This document shows, one piece after another, positions 15,505 through 24,996 of a stretch of 64,000 nt of DNA. Both the position numbers and the translations under genes were made by a program. Source of the stretch: Microbacterium oryzae (GTDB taxonomy: Bacteria > Actinomycetota > Actinomycetes > Actinomycetales > Microbacteriaceae); contig NZ_JAUEPM010000002.1 of assembly GCF_030406385.1 (NCBI RefSeq), forward strand, positions 124,001 to 188,000, in the 5' to 3' direction. Below the pieces are notes generated by a model. The model was not told where the DNA came from and did not search any database. It worked only from the letters and a program-made list of their open reading frames with translations. Numbering within the stretch: the stretch's first letter is position 1; each line of letters begins with the position of its first letter.

Positions 15505-15558
15505 AGCGTACGTCGCGGTGGCCGGCGCGGTCCACCGGCTTCGGCGATAGGTGCCATG
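15505..15558 (-). promoter_or_regulatory. Shared-motif promoter 3 (aldehyde dehydrogenase)
   Basis: On the minus strand CATGGCACCTATC (15558-15546) lies 48 bp before the -10 hexamer TACGCT (15510-15505), which is about 32 bases before the gene start. The 13-mer ATGGCACCTATCG is identical to the one at promoter 1 read on its opposite strand, as expected for a palindromic site. Confidence 0.68.
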
Positions 15559-15628
15559 GGGTACCAGGGGGTGGCCCGCGACCGCCGGAGAGCCCGGGAC
15601 CCGAGCGCACGTCGGTGTCTGTCCGAGC

Positions 15629-15683
15629 GATAGCACGTATGGAAGCGGCGACGTTGCAGTGCCGGCAGGCGTCTGAGTACGTT
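15629..15683 (+). promoter_or_regulatory. Possible shared-motif promoter 4 (ABC/sulfatase operon)
   Basis: GATAGCACGTATG (15629-15641) is a weaker copy of the motif, with TACGTT at 15678-15683, 49 bp from its first base rather than 48. The leader to the substrate-binding protein gene would be about 95 bases. It is the only candidate found in the 308-bp region between the dehydrogenase and the transporter, which otherwise holds nothing recognisable. Confidence 0.4.
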
Positions 15684-15781
15684 CACACTCGAAGCGTCAC
15701 CGCTCCATTCAGCATCACCGCAACGCTGCGCATCACACAGACGCGATCCGCATTCCGCGCGCCAGGGCAAGGAGGCCCCGT

Positions 15782-16792
15782 ATGTCCCGCACTCGCATCA
15801 CCTCGGTCTCGACGGTCGGACTGGCCATCGCAGGGCTGCTGCTGGCCGGCTGCTCCGCAGAGAACGGTTCATCAGCGGAGGCGACTCCGGAGCTCGACCC
15901 GGACGATCCCGTTGCCATCGAGGTGCTCCAGTCGGCCGGTGGGCAGTTCGAGTCGCTCCTGCTGGGCATCGAGCAGGGCTTCTTCGCAGAAGAGGGCCTC
16001 GACCTCAATGTCACGGTCGGCACCGGGAACCCGGCCACGATCGCGCCTCAGCTCGTGAGCGGTCAGATCCAGTTCGCTCAGATCGACGCAGCCTCCCCGA
16101 TCGCCGCGGTCTCGCAGGGCATCCCCATCTCGCTCGTCTCCGTCATCCAGAACGACGACCCGGAGGTGACGCCGTCCGCCGGACTCCTGGTCCCTCCGGG
16201 AAGTGACGTCACCTCGGTGGCAGACCTCGAAGGCAAGACGATCGCGACGGGCCAGCTCGCCGGGCTGCCCGTGGTCTCGACCAACCTGGCGCTGACGGCG
16301 GCCGGTGTGCCGCTCGACTCGATCGAGTGGGTGCAGCTCACGCCCGACGCTCTCCCCGATGCCGCCACCTCTGGTCAGGCCGACGCCATCCTCACGTACG
16401 CCTCGTTCTTCGCGGGCGCGAGGGAGAGCGGCTTCACCTTCCTGGAGGAGACGAGCACGAGCGCGACGCTGCCGGAGGTCACCCAGGTCGCGTGGGGCGC
16501 GAGTGACGCCTACCTCGAAGAGAACCCCGAGGTCGTCGCCGCGTTCATCCGGGCCACCGACCGGGCGAACGAGTATGCCAACGAGAACCCCGACGAGGTG
16601 CGCCGCATCGACAGGGAGCAGACCGAGCTGCCCGACGACTACATCGAGAGTCGGGAGATCCAGCCGTTCGGCGGCTCCTTCCACGTGGACGTCATGCAGC
16701 AGCTGGCCGACGCGATGCTCGACCAGGGGTTCAGCGACGAGGCCGTGGACGTCGCCGACGACCTCCTCTGGTCGGAAGCCGATCAGGACTGA
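15782..16792 (+). CDS. ABC transporter substrate-binding lipoprotein (NitT/TauT, SsuA/AtsR type)
   Basis: A 336-residue lipoprotein: a signal peptide with a positively charged start and the lipobox LLLAGC (Cys24). The mature protein has the NMT1/SsuA pattern EVLQSAGGQFESLLLGIEQG, FFAEEGLDLNV and GKTIATGQLAGLP. The family captures nitrate, taurine, sulfonates, sulfate esters or thiamine precursors. The coupled sulfatase genes downstream favour an organic sulfate ester, as in the atsRBC/atsA system of Pseudomonas. AAGGAGG precedes the start. Ligand identity is inference from context. Confidence 0.88.
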   Translation: MSRTRITSVSTVGLAIAGLLLAGCSAENGSSAEATPELDPDDPVAIEVLQSAGGQFESLLLGIEQGFFAEEGLDLNVTVGTGNPATIAPQLVSGQIQFAQIDAASPIAAVSQGIPISLVSVIQNDDPEVTPSAGLLVPPGSDVTSVADLEGKTIATGQLAGLPVVSTNLALTAAGVPLDSIEWVQLTPDALPDAATSGQADAILTYASFFAGARESGFTFLEETSTSATLPEVTQVAWGASDAYLEENPEVVAAFIRATDRANEYANENPDEVRRIDREQTELPDDYIESREIQPFGGSFHVDVMQQLADAMLDQGFSDEAVDVADDLLWSEADQD

Positions 16793-16795
16793 CCC

Positions 16796-17611
16796 GTGGT
16801 CGTCGGTTCTCTCGCTCCCACCACGGCGGTCCGGACCATCCGGGCGCCGAGGAACAACCGGCGCCGGATCCTCTCCCTGGTGGTGATCGCCGCGGCGATC
16901 ATCGCCTGGGAGGTGGTGGCCCGCACCGGCCTGCTGTCCGCGGCGCTGCTACCTCCCGCCAGCGAGGTGCTGGTCGCACTCTGGCGCCTGCTTCCGCAGT
17001 CGGGGTTCTGGGGCTCCGTCGGCCTGACGGTGGGCGGAGCGATGATCGGCCTGGCGATCTCAGCTGTGATCGCCATCCCCATCGGTCTCATGGCCGGGCT
17101 CATTCCGTTCGTCGAACGCTCGACGCGGATGCTCGTCGACCTCGGCCGATCGTTCCCGTCCATCGCCCTGCTGCCGGTGATCGTCCTGGTGCATGGGACG
17201 AGCATCACCTCGAAGGTCATCGCGGTCGTCCTCGCGTGCAGCTTCCCGCTCATCGTGCAGTCGCTGTACGGTGCGCGAGGCATCGACCCGGCGATCGTGG
17301 AGACGTCCCGGGCGTACCGGGTCCGTGCTCCGCTGTACTTCCTGCGCGTCGCCCTTCCGACCGCGACCCCCTCGATCATGACGGGGCTGCGCCTGGCGGC
17401 CACCATGGCCGTGCTCGTCTCCGTCGGCTCCGAGGTCGTCGGAAGCATTCCCGGCATCGGCTTCGGACTGGCGACGGCTCAAGTGGACGGCGCGACATCG
17501 ACGGCCTTCGCCTACTTCATCGTCGCCGGCACCCTGGGTTACGTCGTCACCCGGTCGGCCGAAACCCTGGAAGGGCACTTCCTGCGCTGGAGGCAGAACA
17601 CCGATGACTGA
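16796..17611 (+). CDS. ABC transporter permease (NitT/TauT type), first
   Basis: A 271-residue inner-membrane permease with about six hydrophobic segments, starting with ILSLVVIAAAIIAWEVVA. It carries the EAA-type cytoplasmic loop ETSRAYRVRAPLYFLRVALP around residues 170-190, the site that docks the ATPase. The GTG at 16796 follows the SBP stop by 3 bases, with AGGA upstream. Two different permeases follow the binding protein, so a heterodimeric channel is likely, unlike SsuC-type homodimers. Confidence 0.85.
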   Translation: MVVGSLAPTTAVRTIRAPRNNRRRILSLVVIAAAIIAWEVVARTGLLSAALLPPASEVLVALWRLLPQSGFWGSVGLTVGGAMIGLAISAVIAIPIGLMAGLIPFVERSTRMLVDLGRSFPSIALLPVIVLVHGTSITSKVIAVVLACSFPLIVQSLYGARGIDPAIVETSRAYRVRAPLYFLRVALPTATPSIMTGLRLAATMAVLVSVGSEVVGSIPGIGFGLATAQVDGATSTAFAYFIVAGTLGYVVTRSAETLEGHFLRWRQNTDD

Positions 17612-18398
17612 CACCACGACATCCTCCCGGTCGACCGCTCGGCGAGCAGGAACTGCGCTGAGCTACGTCTGGCTCCCGTTGCTGCTGCTGGCGTCGCTCT
17701 TCGTCGTCTCGGCGAACAGCACGGACGTGTACTTCCCCCCGGCGACGGAGGTCGTCCAGACGATCTTCTCCGGGTTCGCCGACGGCGAGCTGACGGCGGC
17801 CCTCGGGTACAGCATGTTCAACTTCATCAGCGGCTATGCGATCGCCGCGATCGTCGGAATCGGCGGCGGGCTTCTGCTCGGTGAGCGGCGCGTCCTGCGC
17901 GACGCGACCCGGCCGCTGCTGAACTTCGTGCGCGCGCTGCCGTTCGTCGCACTCGTGCCGATCTTCATCGTGGCTCTCGGCATCGGCGCGGCGCCGAAGG
18001 TCGCCCTCATCGCCCTCGGCTGTGTCTGGCCGATCCTGCTGAACACCACGGACGGGGTTCGCGGCATCGCGGCATCCGTGCTGGAGACCTCGCGCAGCTA
18101 CCGCATCAGTCACCCGCTGCGCCTGCGCCGCGTGACGCTGATGGGGGCGCTGCCGCAGACCTTCGCGGGACTGCGGATCGCCCTGTCGGTTGGAATCGTG
18201 ATGGTCGTTGTCAGCGAGATGTACGGCTCGGCCGACGGAATCGGCTTCTACATCCTCTTCAGCGCGCAGCGATTCGCCGTCGCAGAGACATGGGCGGGCA
18301 CCGTCGTGCTGGCCGTCGTCGGCTTCCTCATCAACGTCGTGTTCATCTGGGTAGAGCGGATATCGCTCAGCTGGTACTTCCGCCGAGGCGGGGCCTGA
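17604..18398 (+). CDS. ABC transporter permease (NitT/TauT type), second
   Basis: A 264-residue permease overlapping the previous gene by 8 bases. It has a first membrane segment LSYVWLPLLLLASLFVV, further hydrophobic segments, and the EAA loop ETSRSYRISHPLRLRRVTLM. It belongs to the same permease family as its neighbour (shared ETSR.YR loop) but is clearly divergent from it, so the pair probably forms the heteromeric pore of the sulfate-ester importer. About 45 bases separate it from the ATPase gene. Confidence 0.85.
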   Translation: MTDTTTSSRSTARRAGTALSYVWLPLLLLASLFVVSANSTDVYFPPATEVVQTIFSGFADGELTAALGYSMFNFISGYAIAAIVGIGGGLLLGERRVLRDATRPLLNFVRALPFVALVPIFIVALGIGAAPKVALIALGCVWPILLNTTDGVRGIAASVLETSRSYRISHPLRLRRVTLMGALPQTFAGLRIALSVGIVMVVVSEMYGSADGIGFYILFSAQRFAVAETWAGTVVLAVVGFLINVVFIWVERISLSWYFRRGGA

Positions 18399-18443
18399 GC
18401 CCCGTGCGCGACGCGTTCACACATCAACGAAAAGGCTGAAGCA

Positions 18444-19271
18444 ATGAACATGACAACTGATGCGCCGCAGAATGTGCGTTCTACGGCTCCGCTCGTCATC
18501 GACTCGCTGACGAAGTCGTTCGGCGACCACACGGTGCTGGGCGGGCTGAACCTGACGATCAATCCGGGGGAGTTCGTCTGCATCGTCGGCCCGTCCGGAG
18601 CTGGCAAGACGACGATGCTGCGATGCCTGTCGGGGCTCATGCTCCCGACGTCGGGCTCGGTCAGGTACGGCGACACCGCCGTCGATCGGCCGCTGTCCGA
18701 GATCGCCGTGGTGTTCCAGGACTACCGGGGATCGCTGATGCCGTGGATGCGGATCTGGGACAACGTCGCGTTTCCGCTGCAGAGCAGAGGGCTCGGCAAG
18801 GCTGAGCGCCGGGAACGTGCCGAGCGGGCTCTGGAATCCGTCGGTCTGGGCGACGTCGGCGAGAAGTACCCGTGGCAGCTCTCCGGAGGAATGCAGCAGC
18901 GGGTGGCCATCGCACGTGCGCTGGCCTACGACTCGCCCATCCTGCTCATGGACGAGCCGTTCGGCTCCGTCGACGCACAGACGCGGTTCGAGCTCGAAGA
19001 CCTCATCCTGAACCTGCGCTCGTCGCTCGGGCTGACCATCGGCCTCGTGACGCATGACATCGACGAGGCCGTCTACCTCGCCGACCGGGTCGTGGTCGTC
19101 GCGGGCAAGCCGACGCGCGTCATCGACGAGGTGACCATCGGCCTGGGGCCGGTGCGCGATCAGATCTCGACGAGGGCGGACCGACGATTCGGCGAACTGC
19201 GCAGCAAGGTGCTGCGCGAGATCATGGATCCCAGATTCCTCGAGGCGGGGACAGGAGGACAGCGTGGCTGA
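18444..19271 (+). CDS. ABC transporter ATP-binding protein (NitT/TauT type)
   Basis: A 275-residue ABC ATPase with Walker A GPSGAGKTTMLR, a Q-loop near VVFQDYRGSLMPWM, the signature LSGGMQQRVAIARAL, Walker B ILLMDEPFG, and switch His in LVTHDIDEA. The N-terminal MNMTTDAPQNVRST tail is a few residues longer than SsuB. It energises the importer encoded just upstream and overlaps the first sulfatase gene by 8 bases. That overlap ties transport and desulfation into a single translational unit, the best evidence for the transported substrate class. Confidence 0.92.
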   Translation: MNMTTDAPQNVRSTAPLVIDSLTKSFGDHTVLGGLNLTINPGEFVCIVGPSGAGKTTMLRCLSGLMLPTSGSVRYGDTAVDRPLSEIAVVFQDYRGSLMPWMRIWDNVAFPLQSRGLGKAERRERAERALESVGLGDVGEKYPWQLSGGMQQRVAIARALAYDSPILLMDEPFGSVDAQTRFELEDLILNLRSSLGLTIGLVTHDIDEAVYLADRVVVVAGKPTRVIDEVTIGLGPVRDQISTRADRRFGELRSKVLREIMDPRFLEAGTGGQRG

Positions 19272-21615
19272 GCGGACATCCAGCGCCATTCCCGAGTACG
19301 CGCGCGGGTACGAGGAGTTCGAGGGCTCCGTCAAGGAGACGATCTCGGAGTCCCGCCCTGCGTGGCCGGCGGAGCCGACCGCACGCGAGGGATCGCCGAA
19401 CGTGATCGTCATGCTCGTCGACGACATGGGGTATGCCGACATCGGTCCCTTCGGATCCGAGATCGACACGCCCAACCTCGACCGCCTCGCCGAGCGCGGC
19501 GTGCGCATGACGAACTACCACACGACTCCCGTGTGCTCTCCGGCTCGTGCCGCGCTGCTCACCGGGATCAACCCCCACCGCGCGGGCTTCAGCACCGTCG
19601 CCGGGTTCGATCCGGGCTTTCCCGGCTCCACATTCGAGATCGCCGACGACGTCCTCACGCTCCCGGAGATCCTCAGGGGGAATGGCTATTCGACGTTCAT
19701 GGTCGGCAAATGGCACCTGAGCCGAGGGTCGGCGACCAACGACGGTGCGGCGAAGGACTCCTGGCCCCTGCAGCGCGGCTTCGACCGCTACTACGGCTGC
19801 CTCGAGGGCTTCACGCCGTTCATGGCACCGAACCGGCTCATCCGGGACAACAGCCCGGTCGAGGTCGAGCGATACCCCGACGACTACTACCTGACGGACG
19901 ATCTGACCGACGAGGCCATCGGCATGATTCGCTCGCTGCGCGCTCACGACGCGAAGCGGCCGTTCTTCCTCTACTTCGCCCACCATGCCATGCACGCCCC
20001 CTTCGCCGCGAAGAAGGAGGACATGGAGAAGTACCGCGGCCGATACGATGCCGGTTGGGATGAGGTGCGTGCCCGGCGGTTCGACCGGCAGCGCGAGCTC
20101 GGTGTGGTCGAGGAGGGCACGCGCCTTCCGGAGCGGAACCACGAAGGACCCGCATGGGACGTTCCGGCTTGGGATGAGGTGTCTCCCGCCGAGCAGGCGA
20201 AGACCGCGAGGATCATGGAGGTCTACGCGGCGATGGTCGACAACCTCGACCAGAATCTCGGCCGGCTCATGGACGCCCTCGAAGAGCAGGGCGAACTGGA
20301 CAACACGATCATCGTGTTCACCAGCGACAACGGCGGGGCGAACGACGGCGGGCGCCTGGGCACGCGGAGCTACCTGGCGAACTTCCTCGGATTCGTGGCG
20401 GACGTCCCGGAGGACTGGACCCGCGACACGGATCTCGATCTGGACCTCATCGGCGGCCCGCAGGCCATGGTGCAGTACCCGCGCGGGTGGGCGATGGCGT
20501 CGAACACCCCGTTCCGGTTGTACAAGGGGTCCACCTTCGCCGGCGGCGTTCGCACCCCGGTCATCGTGTCGTGGCCCGAGGGGCTGCGCCGCGGTGCGGA
20601 GGACGACGGGTTCCGGCGGCAGTACGCCTACGTGACCGATCTGTCGCCGACGATCCTCGATCTGCTGGGCATCGATCGACCCGCCGAACGCTGCGGTGCG
20701 CCGGCGAAAGAGCCCGACGGGCAGAGCTTCGCACCGGTGCTCACCGACCCGGTTCACCCTGCGATCCGCACCGAGCAGTACTCGGAGTTCAGCGGCCACC
20801 GCGGGTTCTACCGCGACGGCTGGAAAGCACTCACGCTGCACCGCCCGGGCGCCCCGTACGAGGACACGGAATGGCAGCTGTTCGACACTCGCAGCGACCC
20901 CACCGAGATCGACGACATCGCCGGGGAACACCCCGGACTGGTGGCGGAACTCGCCCAGGCGTGGCAGCGGGAGGCATGGCGCAACACGGTCTTCCCCCTG
21001 GGTGACGCCTCGGGCGTCCTCACCGGCGTCCACCGCCCGTCGACGGATGCGTTCTCCGATCCGCTGACGCTCTATCCGGGAACGCCGCAGCTCGAGCGCG
21101 AGCGCTCGGCCGCCCTGATCAGCATGCGGTCGTTCGAGGTCCGCGCTGCCGTGACGGTCGGCGGCGATTCCGCGGGCGTGCTGTTCGCCCACGGCGACCA
21201 GAACGGCGGATACGTCGTGTATGTCGAGGACGGCACGGTCCACTTCGAGTACAACGAGTACGGCATCATGCACAAGGTCACCGGACCGCGGTTGGCCGAG
21301 GGAGCACACGAGGTCGTGCTGCGGGCGGAATGGCGCCCGGGCATGAAGTGGGACTTCGACCTCGCGCTCGACGGGTCGACGGAGTCGGCGACGCTGACGG
21401 GCGTGCAGATGATGATCGGGCTCGCCCCGTACACGGGTATCGACGTGGGAATCGATCGTGGCGGGCCTGTCTCGTGGTCGATGCACCAGCGCCACGGCGC
21501 CTTCCGCTTCAGCGGGAAGCTTCACCACGTGGCGTTCATCCCGGGCGAGCCCGCGGACCACAACCGAGAAGAGCACTTCCGGGCCTGGCGCGACGCTGCA
21601 GCGATGTTCGACTGA
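19264..21615 (+). CDS. Arylsulfatase 1, cytoplasmic, with C-terminal extension
   Basis: A 783-residue type I sulfatase from a GTG that overlaps the ATPase gene. The metal site starts with VMLVDDMGYADIG. The signature PVCSPARAALLTG places the formylglycine precursor at Cys91 with the required C-x-P-x-R. GKWHLS and SDNGGA follow. The catalytic region ends near residue 580. Residues 600-783 form an extra domain of beta-strand character (SFEVRAAVTV.G...GVLFAHG..NGGYVVYVEDG) seen in long arylsulfatases. No signal peptide is present, so it works in the cytosol on imported sulfate esters. It needs a formylglycine-generating enzyme, not found in this window. Confidence 0.9.
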   Translation: MAERTSSAIPEYARGYEEFEGSVKETISESRPAWPAEPTAREGSPNVIVMLVDDMGYADIGPFGSEIDTPNLDRLAERGVRMTNYHTTPVCSPARAALLTGINPHRAGFSTVAGFDPGFPGSTFEIADDVLTLPEILRGNGYSTFMVGKWHLSRGSATNDGAAKDSWPLQRGFDRYYGCLEGFTPFMAPNRLIRDNSPVEVERYPDDYYLTDDLTDEAIGMIRSLRAHDAKRPFFLYFAHHAMHAPFAAKKEDMEKYRGRYDAGWDEVRARRFDRQRELGVVEEGTRLPERNHEGPAWDVPAWDEVSPAEQAKTARIMEVYAAMVDNLDQNLGRLMDALEEQGELDNTIIVFTSDNGGANDGGRLGTRSYLANFLGFVADVPEDWTRDTDLDLDLIGGPQAMVQYPRGWAMASNTPFRLYKGSTFAGGVRTPVIVSWPEGLRRGAEDDGFRRQYAYVTDLSPTILDLLGIDRPAERCGAPAKEPDGQSFAPVLTDPVHPAIRTEQYSEFSGHRGFYRDGWKALTLHRPGAPYEDTEWQLFDTRSDPTEIDDIAGEHPGLVAELAQAWQREAWRNTVFPLGDASGVLTGVHRPSTDAFSDPLTLYPGTPQLERERSAALISMRSFEVRAAVTVGGDSAGVLFAHGDQNGGYVVYVEDGTVHFEYNEYGIMHKVTGPRLAEGAHEVVLRAEWRPGMKWDFDLALDGSTESATLTGVQMMIGLAPYTGIDVGIDRGGPVSWSMHQRHGAFRFSGKLHHVAFIPGEPADHNREEHFRAWRDAAAMFD

Positions 21616-21623
21616 CGCGACGG

Positions 21624-22688
21624 ATGGAAGACAGCGGAAGCCCGGCAGGGGCCACGGCGGACATATCCGTCGGGAACCGTGGGACTCGTCTCATCGCCGT
21701 CGAGGAGGCCTTCAGCATCCCCGAGATCGTCGAGGCCGCGCGTGAGCAGACCGGGGGTCGGCCGTCGATGAGCTCCGGCCCCATCGCGGGGCCTCTCCTT
21801 GGGCCGCTCCTGGACCTCGGGCCCGGACGAATCGCCGCCATGGATGCGGCCGGGATCGACGTGCAGGTGCTCTCCGTCTCCGCGCCGGGGGTTCAGCATC
21901 TCCGTCCTGAGGTGGCGACGCCGCTCGCGCGGCTCGCGAACGACCGTGTTCACGAGCTCCTCTCGGCCCACCCGACGCGGTTCGCCGGCATGGCCACGCT
22001 GCCCATGCAGTCTCCGGCCGACGCAGCAGCGGAAGTCATGCGCGCGGTCGACGAGCTGGGGCTCAGCGGCGTGCTGGTCAACTCCCACACCGAGGGCCGC
22101 TACCTCGACGACCCGCGGTTCGAGCCGGTGCTCGAGGCGATCGTGAACGCCGACGTCCCGCTGTACCTTCACCCGCGGGAGCCCTCCGAGACGCTCGCCG
22201 GCGCCGGCATTCCGGGCTTCACCGTCGGATGGGCCTATGCCGTCGAGGTGGGCACGCATGTCCTGCGGATGATCAGCGCGGGAGTCTTCGACCGCTTCCC
22301 CGATCTGCGGATCATCCTGGGCCATCTCGGTGAGTCGCTTCCCCTGCTCCTGGACCGCATCGATGACCGCTACCGCTTCGAGCTCACCGCAGTCGGGGGC
22401 GCACCGTTGGAGCGCACGCCGAGCAGCTACTTCCGCGAGCACGTCTGGGTGACCACGAGCGGGATGAACTTCGCAGCTCCCGTGCGAGCTGTGGTCGACA
22501 TCCTCGGCCCCGAGCGCGTGCTCTTCGCTGCGGATCACCCGATGGAGGACCAGGCTGCGGCGGCAGCCGCCTTCCGCGCACTCGACCTCAACCCGCACGA
22601 GCGCACCCTGATCTCCCACGAGAACGCCGAGCGCGTGTTCGGTCTGGCTCCGGCCGGCGCCGCGCCAGGTCACGAGAGGAACGACTGA
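21624..22688 (+). CDS. Amidohydrolase-2 family decarboxylase-like enzyme
   Basis: A 354-residue protein of the ACMSD/gamma-resorcylate decarboxylase group. It has LIAVEEAFSIPEI (Glu ligand, as in dihydroxybenzoate decarboxylases rather than the HxH of hydrolytic members), LYLHPREP (His), LGHLGESLPLLLDR (His), and FAADHPMED (Asp). This ligand set fits a non-oxidative aromatic decarboxylase. The ATG at 21624 is 9 bases after the sulfatase stop. The gene sits between two sulfatases in the same operon, so removal of a ring carboxyl after desulfation, or before ring cleavage, is plausible. Substrate is inferred only by class. Confidence 0.8.
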   Translation: MEDSGSPAGATADISVGNRGTRLIAVEEAFSIPEIVEAAREQTGGRPSMSSGPIAGPLLGPLLDLGPGRIAAMDAAGIDVQVLSVSAPGVQHLRPEVATPLARLANDRVHELLSAHPTRFAGMATLPMQSPADAAAEVMRAVDELGLSGVLVNSHTEGRYLDDPRFEPVLEAIVNADVPLYLHPREPSETLAGAGIPGFTVGWAYAVEVGTHVLRMISAGVFDRFPDLRIILGHLGESLPLLLDRIDDRYRFELTAVGGAPLERTPSSYFREHVWVTTSGMNFAAPVRAVVDILGPERVLFAADHPMEDQAAAAAAFRALDLNPHERTLISHENAERVFGLAPAGAAPGHERND

Positions 22689-24967
22689 TGACACGCACCC
22701 GCCCCGAGCGTCCTGGCGCCGTCGGCCGCACGATCGCCGGTACCGAGCCCTGGTGGCCGCCGCGCCCCGGAGCAGGCCGACGGCGCCCCAATGTCATCGT
22801 GATCCTCGTGGACGACATGGGCTTCAGCGATGTGGGATGCTACGGGTCCGAGATCCCCACCCCGGCGATCGACGCCGTGGCGGAGGCCGGTACCCGGTTC
22901 ACGAGCTTCCACGTGACGCCGTTGTGTTCGCCGACGCGCGCGTCTCTGCTGACCGGAATCAACCACCACCGGGCCGGCTTCGCATTTGTCGCGAACACCG
23001 ATCCTGGCATGCCGAACCGGACCGCGACGTTCCCGGCAGACTGCTCGCCGCTTCCGGAGATGCTCCGCGACGGTGGATACGCCACGATGGCGGTGGGGAA
23101 ATGGCATCTCGCCCCGGAAAGCGAGATGCACGACGCGGGTTCCCGCGAGATGTGGCCGTGTCAGGTCGGCTTCGACCGCTTCTACGGGTTTCTCGAGGCT
23201 TTCACCATGCCGCACAGTCCGCCGCGCCTCGTCGTCGACAACAGCGCCGTCGATACGGACAGCTATCCCGAGGGCTACCACGTGACGGATGACCTGACCG
23301 ATCGGGCCGTCGAGATGATCCGCGCCGTGCGCGCCGCAGATCCGGAGAAGCCGTTCTTCCTCTACTTCGGCCATGCAGCGGTGCACGGACCGCTGCAGGC
23401 GAAGGACGAGAGCATCGCCCAGTTCGCGGACATGTACGCCGACGGCTGGTCGAGGACCGCCGAGACGCGCTTCGCCCGGCAGAAGGAGCTCGGGCTCTTC
23501 CCCCATGATCTCGTCATGGCCCACCGCGAGGAGGAGCCCGGTCGTGCCGTTCCGGACTGGGACGAGCAGACCGACGAGCAACGCGCCCTCTACGCGCGCA
23601 TGATGCAGGTCTACGCCGGGATGATCCACGAGGTGGATCAGAGCACGGCACGGCTGCTCGAGGTGCTGGACGAGCTCGGCGAGCGCGAGGACACGATCAT
23701 CATGTTCCTGTCCGACAACGGCGCCACGGCCGAGGGCGGGCCGCGCGGAACTCTGCAGTACACCAAGGCTCCGCCCCTCGCCCGGCGCGAGGACGACGAT
23801 CTCGATCTTCCGCTCGACGAGGTCGGCGGGCCGCGGAGCATGATGCACTACCCGTCGGGGTGGGCCATGACCTCCAACACCCCGTTCCGCCTCTTCAAGG
23901 CCTCGACCCACGAGGGTGGCGTGCGCTCGCCGCTCATCGTCTCGTGGCCCGCCCAGCTGCCGTCGAACCGCATCCGCGAGGGGTACCAGTACGTCACCGA
24001 CATCGCGGCCACGGTGCTCGACCTCGTCGACCTGCCCGGTCCGGGTGACCGGAACGGCCGCCCCGGACTCGAGATGGACGGCCGCAGCTTCGCCGACGCC
24101 CTGCGCGAGGTCCCCGGTGCCGAGCCGCGACGGTCCCAGCACGAGGAGGTGAGCGGTCATCGCAGCTACTACCAGGACGGATGGAAGGCGGTGACGCAGC
24201 ATCCGCGCATGACGGACTTCGACGACGACCGCTGGGAGCTCTACCACCTCGACTCCGATCCGGGTGAGGTCCGCGACCTCGCCGCCGACGAGGGGGAGCG
24301 CCTCGATCGCCTGCGGACCGGGTGGGAGGATGCCGCACAGCGCAACGCCGTGTACCCCCTTGACGAGGGCTCGGGGTTGGCGAACGCCGTTCGCAATCCC
24401 GATGAGGAACGCTACAGTCGACCGCTGCGGCTCCTCCCGGGAACGCCGACAGTCGAGCGCTACCGCGCGAGCAAGCTGGTCACCGCACGTTCGTTCGAGG
24501 TCGTGGCCGATCTCGAGGTCGACGAGAGCGAAGGCGTGATATTCGCGCACGGCGGGCAGGCCGGCGGCTACGTGGTGTACGTCGAATCCGGACACGCCGT
24601 GCTCGAGTGGAACGACTTCGGCATCATGCACGTCTCCTCCCCGTGTGCTCTGCCCGAGGGCCGCACGACCATGCGTCTCGCGGTCGAGGTCGGGGCGGCG
24701 CGAGCATGCCGCGCCGAGCTCATCACGGACGGGGAGACGGCGACTGTCGGCGGACTCACCGCCTTCGGGATCTTCGCGCCCTTCAGCGGCATCGATGTCG
24801 GGATCGATCGACGCTCGCCCGTCTCGTGGGATCTGCGCTCCCGGCGCGGGACGTTCCGCTACTCCGGCGTCATCCACTCCGTCACCTATACGGCGGGCGA
24901 GCTGGCCCCCGATGCCGCTGAGCGTCGGATCGACGACATGCGCGCTGCCGCGTCGCGGTTCCAGTGA
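22688..24967 (+). CDS. Arylsulfatase 2, cytoplasmic, with C-terminal extension
   Basis: A 759-residue sulfatase overlapping the previous stop by one base (TGATG). It has VILVDDMGFSDVGCYG, the signature TPLCSPTRASLLTG (Cys80, C-x-P-x-R), GKWHLAPES and LSDNGATAEGG. Like the first sulfatase it has about 180 extra C-terminal residues with VEVDESEGVIFAHGGQAGGYV-like strands, and no signal peptide. The two enzymes are clearly homologous over their full length but differ in active-site surroundings (CSPAR versus CSPTR), so they may remove sulfate from different positions or compounds. It also depends on formylglycine maturation. Confidence 0.9.
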   Translation: MTRTRPERPGAVGRTIAGTEPWWPPRPGAGRRRPNVIVILVDDMGFSDVGCYGSEIPTPAIDAVAEAGTRFTSFHVTPLCSPTRASLLTGINHHRAGFAFVANTDPGMPNRTATFPADCSPLPEMLRDGGYATMAVGKWHLAPESEMHDAGSREMWPCQVGFDRFYGFLEAFTMPHSPPRLVVDNSAVDTDSYPEGYHVTDDLTDRAVEMIRAVRAADPEKPFFLYFGHAAVHGPLQAKDESIAQFADMYADGWSRTAETRFARQKELGLFPHDLVMAHREEEPGRAVPDWDEQTDEQRALYARMMQVYAGMIHEVDQSTARLLEVLDELGEREDTIIMFLSDNGATAEGGPRGTLQYTKAPPLARREDDDLDLPLDEVGGPRSMMHYPSGWAMTSNTPFRLFKASTHEGGVRSPLIVSWPAQLPSNRIREGYQYVTDIAATVLDLVDLPGPGDRNGRPGLEMDGRSFADALREVPGAEPRRSQHEEVSGHRSYYQDGWKAVTQHPRMTDFDDDRWELYHLDSDPGEVRDLAADEGERLDRLRTGWEDAAQRNAVYPLDEGSGLANAVRNPDEERYSRPLRLLPGTPTVERYRASKLVTARSFEVVADLEVDESEGVIFAHGGQAGGYVVYVESGHAVLEWNDFGIMHVSSPCALPEGRTTMRLAVEVGAARACRAELITDGETATVGGLTAFGIFAPFSGIDVGIDRRSPVSWDLRSRRGTFRYSGVIHSVTYTAGELAPDAAERRIDDMRAAASRFQ

Positions 24968-24996
24968 ACCCGCAGGATCTCTCGAGAGGAGTCAAG

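Noticed and set aside
19222..21576. Very long open frame on the minus strand across the first sulfatase
   Set aside because: It mirrors a strong sulfatase gene; codon composition and lack of any family pattern show an antisense shadow, common at this GC content. The same holds for 22670-24877, 57418-59940 and 62036-63511.
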